A DNA stretch of 16,894 nucleotides. Source: Candidatus Margulisiibacteriota bacterium. Lineage in GTDB: Bacteria; Margulisbacteria; Termititenacia; Termititenacales; Termititenacaceae. The stretch lies in contig JAITIE010000068.1 of the NCBI GenBank assembly GCA_031279615.1, positions 1-16,894 of the forward strand, written 5' to 3'. A model generated the notes under the pieces. That model did not search any database. It had not been told where the DNA came from and saw only the letters and a program-made list of their open reading frames with translations. The first letter of the stretch is position 1; each line of letters begins with the position of its first letter. This document shows, one piece after another, positions 1-5,919 of this stretch. The translations under genes were made by a program, and so were the position numbers.

Positions 1-1
1 A

Positions 2-745
2 TTAACTCTCCGGCAAAAACGTCAGAGCGTACATAAACACCAGACCTAAAATAAAAGTTAAAAAATTAAGCAGCGCTTGTTTTTTATCCTGCACTTCATG
101 CAGCTCGGGGATCAAGTCGCTGCTGGCTATGTAAATAAACCCGCCGGCGGTGAAAGCCAGAAGCACTCCGGTAAAAACTGCGGACCGACTGGCAAAGAAA
201 AATCCGCAGACCGTGCCGGCGATTGCGGTCAGCGCCGAAACAAAATTGTAAGCCAGCGCCTGATATTTGCTCAAACCTCCGTAGAGCAGCACGCCGAAAT
301 CCCCCAGCTCCTGCGGTATCTCGTGGGTCATGACAGTCAGCGTGGTGATCCAGCCGGCCGCCGGACTGACCAAAAAACTGCCGCCGATAATCAGCCCGTC
401 AATAAAATTATGCGCCGCGTCGCCGAAAAGATTGAGATAGGAAAAATTATGCACGGCACAGCGCTCATAATGGCAATGCCGCCAGTACAAACATTTTTCC
501 AGCAGGAAGAAAAAAGTAAAACCGGCGAGCACGGAGAAAAAAACCGGTGGATGTTCGTTTAGTGTCAGCAACGCTTCAGGAATCAAATGCAGAAAGGCGT
601 TGCCGATGAGTGAACCGGCGCTAAACGCCACCAGGATCAGCAGGATTTTATACAGGGCCTTTTCTTTGACCAGTAAAGTCAGCGCGCCGGCGAAAGACAC
701 CAGACTGACCAAAAAACTCGCGGCAAGCGCCTGCAGCAAAAACAT
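2..745 (-). CDS. ZIP-family divalent metal transporter
   Basis: A 247-residue integral membrane protein of the ZIP (SLC39/ZupT/GufA-like) family, expected to import Zn2+ or another divalent metal across the cytoplasmic membrane. The protein is hydrophobic throughout, with about eight predicted membrane segments. The two family hallmarks are visible: HNFIDG (residues 112-117, TM4) and HEIPQELGD (141-149, TM5), whose His, Asn, Asp and Glu side chains form the metal site. A His/Cys-rich loop (about 88-100, WRHCHYERC) precedes TM4, like the variable metal-binding loop of the family. The start is ATG at 743-745 and the stop is TAA at 2-4, so the gene is complete although it touches the window edge. 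No Shine-Dalgarno is obvious. It is divergent from comM. The family is secure; the metal cannot be read from the sequence. Confidence 0.93.
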   Translation of the reverse strand: MFLLQALAASFLVSLVSFAGALTLLVKEKALYKILLILVAFSAGSLIGNAFLHLIPEALLTLNEHPPVFFSVLAGFTFFFLLEKCLYWRHCHYERCAVHNFSYLNLFGDAAHNFIDGLIIGGSFLVSPAAGWITTLTVMTHEIPQELGDFGVLLYGGLSKYQALAYNFVSALTAIAGTVCGFFFASRSAVFTGVLLAFTAGGFIYIASSDLIPELHEVQDKKQALLNFLTFILGLVFMYALTFLPES

Positions 746-901
746 GCTGTATTGTCCGGTAAAAGACGGCGGAATTCAACCGCTGTTTTACAGGAATGTC
801 CTAAAAATATTACCAATTTGTAATAATTACATATTTGTAGTTTTTATGAAAAACCCTGAAGATTTTTGCCAACTGGCATAAAAGTTGCATTTTTCCATAA
901 T
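746..901. other. Divergent intergenic region between ZIP gene and comM
   Basis: These 156 bases separate two divergent starts and should hold both promoters. The part nearest comM (about 800-900) is AT-rich. A possible extended -10 for comM is TGG-CATAAA (874-882), but no good -35 sits at the right distance. Neither flanking ATG has a recognisable Shine-Dalgarno. Confidence 0.4.
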
Positions 902-2425
902 ATGCTGACTACGGTAAATTCGGCGGCGGCGCTGGGTCTGGAAGCGAGTTTAATCCGCGTGGAGGTGGATACGCGCGGCGGCCTGGCGCAGCATATTATA
1001 GTGGGACTGCCCGACACGGCCGTCAAAGAGAGCAAAGAACGCATCGAGTCCGCGTTGCGCAATTCCGGCATACCGGTCGATTTTTTCTGCAAATACACGA
1101 TCAATCTCGCGCCGGCGGCGATCCGCAAAGAAGGTCCGGCTTTTGATTTGCCGATAGCTGTCGGCATGATGGCCAACGCCGGTTTGTTTGATGCGGCCGC
1201 GCTGGACGGGAAAATTTTTCTAGGCGAGCTTTCTTTGAACGGTGAGATAAAACCGGTGCGCGGCGTGCTAATTATGGCTTTTGAGGCGGCGAAAAACGGC
1301 CTGCAAACAATTGTCGTCGCGCCGGACAATGCGGAAGAAGCGGCGCTGGTCAAAGGATTGCAAGTCCTGCCCGCGCGCGATTTGGCGGAAACACTGGCCT
1401 ATTTGCGCGGGGACAAAAAAGCCGCGCCGTATCAGCCGCCGGTTTCTTCCGGCGCGGAGCCGCAATTGGCCGGTGATTTTGCGGAAGTCAAAGGCCAGTA
1501 TTTGGCCAAACGCGCGCTGGAAATCGCGGCAGCTGGCGGACATAATGTGCTGTTGATCGGCTCGCCAGGCTGTGGCAAAACCATGCTGGCGCGGCGTTTG
1601 CCGACTATTCTGCCGGAACTGACTTACGAGGAGTCCATCGAGGTTTCCAAAATCTACAGCGCGGCCGGTTTATTGCGCCGCGGCCTGATCCGCCGCCGCC
1701 AATTTCGCGCTCCGCATCATACGATTAGCGGCGTTGGCATTGCCGGCGGCGGACGGATTCCCAGACCCGGGGAAATCTCGCTGGCGCACCGGGGCGTTTT
1801 GTTTCTGGACGAGTTTACAGAATTTGGCCGCGGTGTTTTGGAAGCATTGCGGCAGCCGCTGGAAGACGGCGAGATCACTATTTCACGCGCGCTGGCCGCG
1901 CTGACCTATCCGGCGCGTTTTATTCTCGTGGCGGCGCTGAATCCCTGTCCCTGCGGTTATGCTATGGACCGGCGGAAAAAATGCGTTTGCACGCCGCCGC
2001 AGATCGCCAATTATTGGAAAAAAATATCCGGACCGATTTTGGACCGGATCGATATTTTCGTCGAAGTGCCGTCTTTGAGCGCGGAAGAACTGGACGCCAG
2101 ATCCGGCGGCGAGTCCTCGGCGGCAATCCGGCAAAGAGTAGCCGCGGCGCGGGACAAGCAGACACAGCGTTTTGCCGGCCGCGGCGGCCTGTACGCCAAT
2201 GCCGGTATGTCTCCCGCCGAACTCAAAGAATTGGCCGGAATAACGGCGGGCGCGCGGCAATTATTATTTGCGGCCGCCGAAAAGCTCGGTTTTTCCGCCC
2301 GCGCCTACGACCGCATTCTGAAAGTCGCGCGGACTATAGCCGACTTGAGCGGCGCGCCGGAAGTGCTGGAAGAGCACGCGGCGGAAGCCCTGCAGTACAA
2401 AATGCACGATTGGATGCAGCCATGA
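902..2425 (+). CDS. comM: ComM/YifB-family AAA+ ATPase (Mg-chelatase-like)
   Basis: Encodes a 507-residue YifB/ComM-family AAA+ protein. ComM of Vibrio and Haemophilus is a hexameric helicase that promotes branch migration during integration of incoming DNA in natural transformation. The order is as in the family: an N-terminal ChlI-like domain (about 1-170, with VGLPD and AVKESKERI), a linker, then the AAA+ core. That core has Walker A GSPGCGKT (220-227), Walker B VLFLDE (about 299-304), the cysteine-rich NPCPCG (347-352) followed by a CVC pair, and SGPILDRID. A Mg-chelatase C-terminal domain closes the protein. I start at ATG 902 because family members begin with this MLxTVxSAA pattern. An in-frame TTG at 866 would add 12 residues without family support. 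The stop overlaps the next start (ATGA), so translation is probably coupled to the GspF-like gene. Confidence 0.95.
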   Translation: MLTTVNSAAALGLEASLIRVEVDTRGGLAQHIIVGLPDTAVKESKERIESALRNSGIPVDFFCKYTINLAPAAIRKEGPAFDLPIAVGMMANAGLFDAAALDGKIFLGELSLNGEIKPVRGVLIMAFEAAKNGLQTIVVAPDNAEEAALVKGLQVLPARDLAETLAYLRGDKKAAPYQPPVSSGAEPQLAGDFAEVKGQYLAKRALEIAAAGGHNVLLIGSPGCGKTMLARRLPTILPELTYEESIEVSKIYSAAGLLRRGLIRRRQFRAPHHTISGVGIAGGGRIPRPGEISLAHRGVLFLDEFTEFGRGVLEALRQPLEDGEITISRALAALTYPARFILVAALNPCPCGYAMDRRKKCVCTPPQIANYWKKISGPILDRIDIFVEVPSLSAEELDARSGGESSAAIRQRVAAARDKQTQRFAGRGGLYANAGMSPAELKELAGITAGARQLLFAAAEKLGFSARAYDRILKVARTIADLSGAPEVLEEHAAEALQYKMHDWMQP

Positions 2426-3327
2426 ATACTCTGCAAAAAAATCTGGAATTGCTGGAAGAGCTCGACGCCCTGCTGGACTGCGGGTACAGCCAGAGCGAGA
2501 TTTTGGATTTGCTGAGCAGCGAGCTGGGGCGCAAATACCGCCGGCGTTTGCAGCGTGGCGAGCCATGGAGCGCCGTTTGGGAGCTGGAACCGGAGCTGCT
2601 TTTAGTTTTACGCGCGGCGGAGCTGAACGGCCGCCTGCCTGATTTTGTCGCGCTGGCGCTGGAGCATTACCGTGGCAAAACGGCTTTGCAAAACACACTG
2701 CGCCAAAAAGCCGCTTATCCTTTGTTGACGCTCGGCTTTACGCTGCTAATGCTGCTGGCTTTTATTTTTTTCCTGCTGCCATTGTTCAATGATTTGCTGG
2801 TCGAGCTGGGCGGCCAGCCTAATTCCGCGTTTTGGCAATGGACCTTTCTCGGCGGGCTGATTTTGCTTTTGCTGAACAGCAAATTTATTTATGCGTACTT
2901 ATTAGAAAAGACCGGCCTGCGCCGAACGCTGGAGTCTATGCAAACGCTCAATTTGCTGGCGATCACCGACCGCGCGGGAATTCCGCTGGCTAATTTTTTG
3001 AGCGAGTATTTACGCTGCGCGCCGCCGTCGGCCTTGAGCCGCGTTTATTTTTATCTGGCCAAAGGTTTGCCGGTGGGCGAGGCTCTCTCCCGCGCCGAGT
3101 TGTTCCAGCCGCAGGAATTAAAACTCCTGACGATTGGCGGCGGCGCAAATTATTCGCGCGGCCTGGCTTATTTGCTGAGAAGTTTCCAGCAGGATTACCA
3201 AAACAAAATCAATAAAATTATTTTTTATTTTGAACCGGCCTTGCTGTTATTGACCGGCGGTATTATCGCGCTGGTGGCCTGGAGTTTTTTCCGACCCTTG
3301 TTTAGTTACGCCGGAATGGAATTTTGA
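2422..3327 (+). CDS. GspF/PilC/ComGB-like type II secretion or pilus platform protein
   Basis: A 301-residue inner-membrane platform protein of the T2SF family. Such proteins anchor assembly of type IV pili, type II secretion pseudopili or competence pili. The amphipathic N-terminal cytoplasmic part carries the T2SF helical pattern (leader-like LLDCGYSQSEIL at about 17-28). Three membrane segments follow at about 98-122, 138-160 and 268-292, with a second cytoplasmic helical domain (about 165-265) between the last two. At 301 residues it is shorter than PilC (about 400) and closer to the competence form ComGB. The start overlaps the comM stop by four bases. No GspE ATPase, prepilin peptidase or pilin gene lies in the window, so the partner machine must be encoded elsewhere. 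The family is fairly sure; the choice between competence pilus and secretion is inference. Confidence 0.8.
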   Translation: MNTLQKNLELLEELDALLDCGYSQSEILDLLSSELGRKYRRRLQRGEPWSAVWELEPELLLVLRAAELNGRLPDFVALALEHYRGKTALQNTLRQKAAYPLLTLGFTLLMLLAFIFFLLPLFNDLLVELGGQPNSAFWQWTFLGGLILLLLNSKFIYAYLLEKTGLRRTLESMQTLNLLAITDRAGIPLANFLSEYLRCAPPSALSRVYFYLAKGLPVGEALSRAELFQPQELKLLTIGGGANYSRGLAYLLRSFQQDYQNKINKIIFYFEPALLLLTGGIIALVAWSFFRPLFSYAGMEF

Positions 3328-3356
3328 AAAAATAAATAAAAAGGAGGACAAGTAAG

Positions 3357-3914
3357 ATGGCGACTAATAATTTGATTTCTGTGAATACAATTAGCCAAAG
3401 AATACTGCTGTTTCGGGGAGAAAAAGTAATGCTGGATAAGGACTTAGCTTCATTATATAGAGTGAAGCCGATTGCTCTGCGCCAGCAAGTTAAAAGAAAT
3501 AGAACAAGATTTCCCGAGGATTTTATGTTTCGGCTTTCCAAACGAGAGGTTGAAATCATGGTATCACAAAATGTGATACCATCGAAAAAACATTTCGGCG
3601 GTTACTTGCCTTACGCCTTTACAGAACAGGGCGTGGCAATGCTTTCCAGTGTTTTGAACAGCCGAAAAGCGATAAATGTAAACATTCAAATTATGCGCAC
3701 TTTTTACTATTTGAGAAAAATGCTTTTGAGCCATAGAGATTTACAGGACAGGCTGGACGCGCTGGAAAGAAAATATGACGTTAAATTTAAAAGCGTGTTT
3801 GAAGCCATAAAATTATTATTGCAGAATGATAAGGCCATTAATAAGAGATTAACTTATGAAGAAGATAAAGAGAAAAATAAAAAATTTGGTTTTCAGCCGC
3901 CTGTGCGGAAATAG
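3357..3914 (+). CDS. ORF6N-domain protein (phage/mobile-element type)
   Basis: Encodes 185 residues with an ORF6N domain (about 8-95), a DNA-binding-type domain found in phage antirepressor-like proteins (often with KilA-N or Bro domains) and in scattered chromosomal genes. Family landmarks are FRGEKVMLDKDLASLY (about 19-34), RFPEDFMFRL (about 50-59), LPYAFTEQGVAMLSSVL (about 84-100) and NIQIMRTF. A coiled-coil tail follows (about 115-170), ending in a basic, polar C-terminus. A strong Shine-Dalgarno (AAGGAGG, 3341-3347) lies nine bases before ATG 3357. The gene is AT-richer than comM and gspF and looks acquired. No integrase or other phage gene is adjacent, so it may be a lone moron or a prophage remnant. 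It is convergent with the SH3b-like gene. The role in the cell is unknown. Confidence 0.85.
   Translation: MATNNLISVNTISQRILLFRGEKVMLDKDLASLYRVKPIALRQQVKRNRTRFPEDFMFRLSKREVEIMVSQNVIPSKKHFGGYLPYAFTEQGVAMLSSVLNSRKAINVNIQIMRTFYYLRKMLLSHRDLQDRLDALERKYDVKFKSVFEAIKLLLQNDKAINKRLTYEEDKEKNKKFGFQPPVRK
3558..3582. repeat. Perfect 11-bp inverted repeat inside the ORF6N gene
   Basis: Arms ATGGTATCACA (3558-3568) and TGTGATACCAT (3572-3582) are exact reverse complements around a 3-base AAA loop. The repeat encodes part of the segment MVSQNVIPS. It could form a hairpin in the mRNA or act as a dyad operator. I cannot tell which, or whether it simply follows from a conserved peptide. Confidence 0.85.
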
Positions 3915-3928
3915 GTCGAATTAAACGG

Positions 3929-4261
3929 CTAATATTTTTTCTGGTCCTTGGCGTATTTGAGGTCGCTGTCCCACATGTACCCGCGGTTACCGGCTTGGTC
4001 TTCGACCAGCCAGTTGCCGCGCGGTTCGACCGTGACCATTAGTTTCAATACACGCAGCGGCAGCAAAAACAGCGTTTCCACGACGGTCTCATTTCTGATT
4101 AAACGCACCGGCGTGTTTTGTTTTAGTCTCTTGAGGCTTTTGTCGCCTTCTTCCGCGACGTAGGGCGCGTTGTCGTAAATGACCAAATACCAATGCCCGA
4201 GTTTGGTGTCGGCCAGACCCAGACAGAGCCATAGTGACAAAAAAATTAAAAATTTGCGCAT
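3929..4261 (-). CDS. Small exported protein with possible SH3b-like fold
   Basis: Encodes 110 residues. ATG at 4259-4261 gives a typical signal peptide (MRKFLIFLSLWLCLGLADT), with cleavage expected near residue 18-20. An in-frame TTG at 4267 would add only two residues. The mature part (about 20-110) is rich in beta-type residues. Its end, GNWLVEDQAGNRGYMWDSDL (about 83-102), resembles the closing strands of bacterial SH3 domains (W-x-V-x-D-x-x-G-x-x-G-Y/W-V), which often bind cell wall. That match is by eye and tentative. The gene lies 12 bp downstream of a lipoprotein gene on the same strand, so the two probably share a transcript and may work together in the envelope. No Shine-Dalgarno is clear. 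The function is unknown. Confidence 0.65.
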   Translation of the reverse strand: MRKFLIFLSLWLCLGLADTKLGHWYLVIYDNAPYVAEEGDKSLKRLKQNTPVRLIRNETVVETLFLLPLRVLKLMVTVEPRGNWLVEDQAGNRGYMWDSDLKYAKDQKKY

Positions 4262-4273
4262 AACCAAATTATA

Positions 4274-5107
4274 TTACAAAGCGGAATACTTCGCACTCAA
4301 AATGATTTGCGAATATTTTTCGTGCAGAATTTGAATGTTGGCGAAAATTTCCGCCGTGCCAGCCTGGTCGGGAATTTTGTACAGCGGGATCAGCGGCAGA
4401 TCTGCCGCTTCAAGAGCGGCTGGCGGGATATTGGGCGTATTGACGAAACGGCCGTAAGAATTTTGACTGTTAAAAATCAGTTTAACCGGCTGACGCCGCG
4501 GTATGCTGGCCAGACCGTTGACGAAGTGATGCCAGTAAGTGTAATTGGGCGTGTTGCGCTCAAAAGCGCCGACCGGATACACGGCGATCTCGATTTGTGG
4601 GTAGACATTCTCGATGATCTGCATGAAATCGCGCCCGCGCTGGTAAATGATCTGCTCGGCCAGACTGTCCGAAATATTATTGTAGCGCGGATTATACAGA
4701 GGATTCCAAAGCCGTCCGGCGGCGGTGTTGATGATCAACCCCTGGACTCCGGACTGTTTGGCTTCGCTGACGATGTTGTACAGCGCGGTATTGACGGTCG
4801 CCCAGTTGGCGGAATCCCATTTGGGCAGCGTTTCGGTTAAATTGATCTGCCAGTGCGGGTAAAGCTGCTGTTTGCGAAATTCCCCAAACACGCGGCGGCT
4901 GTCCGCCAGTCTTTCAGCCGGCACGTCCCAGTTTATGGTTAGATCGGATAGAATCACGTCGTTTATCCCGCGTTCCTGCAAAGCGTCCTTTTGCCGCAGA
5001 ATTTCCCGATGATTGTCCATTGACGCGAGAATTATTTTGCGCGGCGGCGCGTCGCAGCCGATTAGCAGGAATACAACGCCCAGAACGGCTAGTAGTTTCT
5101 TTAACAT
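4274..5107 (-). CDS. Uncharacterised lipoprotein
   Basis: Encodes 277 residues beginning MLKKLLAVLGVVFLLIGC, a lipoprotein signal peptide with lipobox LIGC (Cys18). The protein is therefore expected to be lipid-anchored outside the cytoplasmic membrane. In-frame starts at ATG 5119 and TTG 5128 exist, but 5107 gives the most compact signal peptide. I do not recognise the family. The mature part has alternating strand/helix segments (for example GINDVILSDLTI, GVQGLIINTAAG, IEIAVYPVGAF, PVKLIFNSQ). This rhythm recalls a TIM-barrel enzyme such as a glycoside-hydrolase-like protein, but no catalytic motif can be named. A consensus -10 box (TATAAT) lies only 10 bases before the chosen start. The gene is probably co-transcribed with the SH3b-like gene downstream. 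Confidence 0.75.
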   Translation of the reverse strand: MLKKLLAVLGVVFLLIGCDAPPRKIILASMDNHREILRQKDALQERGINDVILSDLTINWDVPAERLADSRRVFGEFRKQQLYPHWQINLTETLPKWDSANWATVNTALYNIVSEAKQSGVQGLIINTAAGRLWNPLYNPRYNNISDSLAEQIIYQRGRDFMQIIENVYPQIEIAVYPVGAFERNTPNYTYWHHFVNGLASIPRRQPVKLIFNSQNSYGRFVNTPNIPPAALEAADLPLIPLYKIPDQAGTAEIFANIQILHEKYSQIILSAKYSAL

Positions 5108-5117
5108 ATGCAAATAC

Positions 5118-5123
5118 ATTATA
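5118..5123 (-). promoter_or_regulatory. Candidate -10 box for the lipoprotein gene
   Basis: The minus strand reads TATAAT, a perfect -10 hexamer. No good -35 lies 16-18 bases upstream. A start site about seven bases downstream (near 5111) would leave only a few bases before ATG 5107, so the mRNA would be nearly leaderless. If the more distal ATG (5119) were used instead, this hexamer could not be its promoter. Confidence 0.4.
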
Positions 5124-5180
5124 CACAAGATTTGGGTAAACTTGGCATTTTTCTTGCGGTATTACCTATATAGGACTTGG

Positions 5181-5201
5181 CAAAAATCTTGGAGATTTTT
5201 G
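5181..5201. repeat. Stem-loop, 8-bp perfect stem
   Basis: CAAAAATC (5181-5188) pairs with GATTTTTG (5194-5201) around TTGGA. The stem is AT-rich and has no U-tract after it, so it does not look like a terminator. Confidence 0.75.
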
Positions 5202-5242
5202 ATAGAGGTTTATGTCGCCTGACGCGTGGCTTGCGACTGTGT

Positions 5243-5257
5243 GCGGCCTCAAGCCGC
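5243..5257. repeat. Stem-loop, 5-bp GC-rich stem
   Basis: GCGGC (5243-5247) pairs with GCCGC (5253-5257) around CTCAA. The stem can be extended outward by GTG/CAC with one bulged C. It is the first of three adjacent GC-rich hairpins. Confidence 0.55.
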
Positions 5258-5268
5258 CACAGAAGTGT

Positions 5269-5289
5269 CGTCGGCTGACCGAGCCGACG
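5269..5289. repeat. Stem-loop, 8-bp perfect GC-rich stem
   Basis: CGTCGGCT (5269-5276) pairs with AGCCGACG (5282-5289) around GACCG. It is the middle of three consecutive hairpins. No T-run follows, so it is not a simple intrinsic terminator. Confidence 0.8.
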
Positions 5290-5299
5290 GCTGGGTCTC

Positions 5300-5325
5300 G
5301 CTTAACTTCGCTCCGCTCGTTAAGC
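5300..5325. repeat. Stem-loop with long loop, 7-bp perfect stem
   Basis: GCTTAAC (5300-5306) pairs with GTTAAGC (5319-5325). Outward pairing continues imperfectly (GTC/GAC). The TTCGCTCCGCTC loop may fold further. Confidence 0.7.
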
Positions 5326-5429
5326 TCGACACGCCCATTGGATTTCGCGTTTATTCATGCACCAAAATATTTCAATTCAACTTTCTTGGATAAATTACGA
5401 AATCCTTATAAAGAAAGGAGTGGGTGGTT

Positions 5430-5663
5430 ATGCAAAAATTTTTAGAGGCATTGAAAGAATACTGTGAGGAATACAATCTAGACCACAAGTCTGAGCACAC
5501 CGACCGGCTGCGCGAGATTTACTGGATAGCGCGGCACGCCAAATTTGCGCCGGAGTTTTGTGAAACAAATATTGTGGGACTGGCCACGCGGCTGACAAAT
5601 GTTTTGGATTTTCGCCAAGAAGGCGGCAAGGAGTTTGTCCGCAAAAGACAACTGGCGGCTTAG
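5430..5663 (+). CDS. Small hypothetical protein, helical
   Basis: Encodes 77 residues. AAAGGAG (5414-5420) lies nine bases before ATG 5430. An in-frame GTG at 5424 is too close to the Shine-Dalgarno to be the start. The N-terminal half (about 1-40, MQKFLEALKEYCEEYNLDHK...) is acidic and strongly helical, and the basic C-terminus ends KEFVRKRQLAA. There is no signal peptide or membrane segment, so the protein should be cytoplasmic. I recognise no family. A second small gene starts 19 bases downstream on the same strand, so the pair looks like a two-gene unit preceded by the hairpin region. The good ribosome binding site and sensible composition support a real gene. Confidence 0.65.
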   Translation: MQKFLEALKEYCEEYNLDHKSEHTDRLREIYWIARHAKFAPEFCETNIVGLATRLTNVLDFRQEGGKEFVRKRQLAA

Positions 5664-5682
5664 ACTAAAAAGAGCAACTCTT

Positions 5683-5886
5683 ATGTGGCAGTCAAAACAC
5701 ATTGCTCAAAAAACCTCTCAGCAAAAAGAACTTTTTGCTGACCTGCCGCCCGAAACGCCGCCGCCGGAAAAACCTAAAGCCCGGCCCACACAGCAGCCTG
5801 CTGATAACCCGGCGAAAGGAAGCGCTAACCCCAAAAATGGGTACTATTATAATGGCCGCTTTATACGGAATCCGTATACGGATTGA
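5683..5886 (+). CDS. Small hypothetical protein, proline-rich with aromatic C-terminus
   Basis: Encodes 67 residues from ATG 5683. A polar N-terminus (MWQSKHIAQKTSQQK) is followed by a low-complexity, proline-rich linker (about 22-50, LPPETPPPEKPK...). The C-terminal tail is short, aromatic and basic: GYYYNGRFIRNPYTD. The composition suggests a flexible tether that presents a short binding peptide. I recognise no family. It sits 19 bp after the preceding small gene and is probably co-transcribed. The upstream AAGAG is a weak ribosome binding site. Its last codons contain a perfect 16-nt palindrome, and a weak terminator-like hairpin follows. An alternative is that this frame is a chance opening, but its tail does not look random. 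Confidence 0.5.
   Translation: MWQSKHIAQKTSQQKELFADLPPETPPPEKPKARPTQQPADNPAKGSANPKNGYYYNGRFIRNPYTD
5862..5884. repeat. Overlapping palindromes built from TATACGGA half-sites
   Basis: TATACGGA occurs at 5862-5869, inverted at 5871-5878, and direct again at 5875-5882. The first two form an 8-bp inverted repeat with a 1-base gap. The last two lie in a perfect 16-nt palindrome, AATCCGTATACGGATT (5869-5884). The element covers the last codons and stop of the 67-residue gene. It could be an operator or part of a termination signal. Confidence 0.8.
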
Positions 5887-5888
5887 CC

Positions 5889-5919
5889 CTGCGGAGAAAT
5901 TTTGCAAGCCGCGGTTTTT
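5889..5919 (+). terminator. Weak candidate intrinsic terminator after the small gene pair
   Basis: CTGCGG (5889-5894) pairs with CCGCGG (5909-5914), six pairs with one G-U, around a 14-base loop. TTTTT (5915-5919) follows on the plus strand. It lies just after the stop at 5886, where the plus-strand unit meets the convergent glycosyltransferase gene. The long loop and short stem make it weak. Confidence 0.4.

Larger units (their letters stand above)
5108..5429. other. Gene-free segment with several hairpins
   Basis: About 320 bases between the divergent lipoprotein and small-protein genes. I see no credible gene: an open frame at 5212-5445 runs through the hairpins and ignores the Shine-Dalgarno of the real gene at 5430. 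The segment contains a 10-bp palindrome CCTATATAGG (5165-5174) and a near-repeat of ACTTGGCA...TCTTG 35 bp apart (5140 and 5175). Four stem-loops lie between 5181 and 5325. A distant inverted repeat (GGATTTCG 5340-5347 with CGAAATCC 5398-5405) brackets an AT-rich stretch. It may be a structured RNA leader, an interspersed repeat, or regulatory DNA. Confidence 0.55.

Noticed and set aside
866..901. TTG start 12 codons upstream for ComM
   Set aside because: Family members start at the MLxTVxSAA position (902). The added residues match nothing, and the TTG lacks a ribosome binding site.
1981..2421. Upstream extension of the GspF-like gene inside comM
   Set aside because: This part is the shifted frame of comM, with Arg-rich nonsense. 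The ATGA overlap at 2422 is the natural start.
3357..3914. Idea that the ORF6N gene marks a prophage in this window
   Set aside because: No integrase, structural, lysis or attachment-site sequence is nearby. A lone ORF6N gene is common outside prophages.
5212..5445. Open frame of 77 codons across the hairpin region
   Set aside because: It reads through stem-loops into the out-of-frame start of the real gene at 5430, has no ribosome binding site, and its Ser/Leu/Arg-rich translation follows from the repeats.
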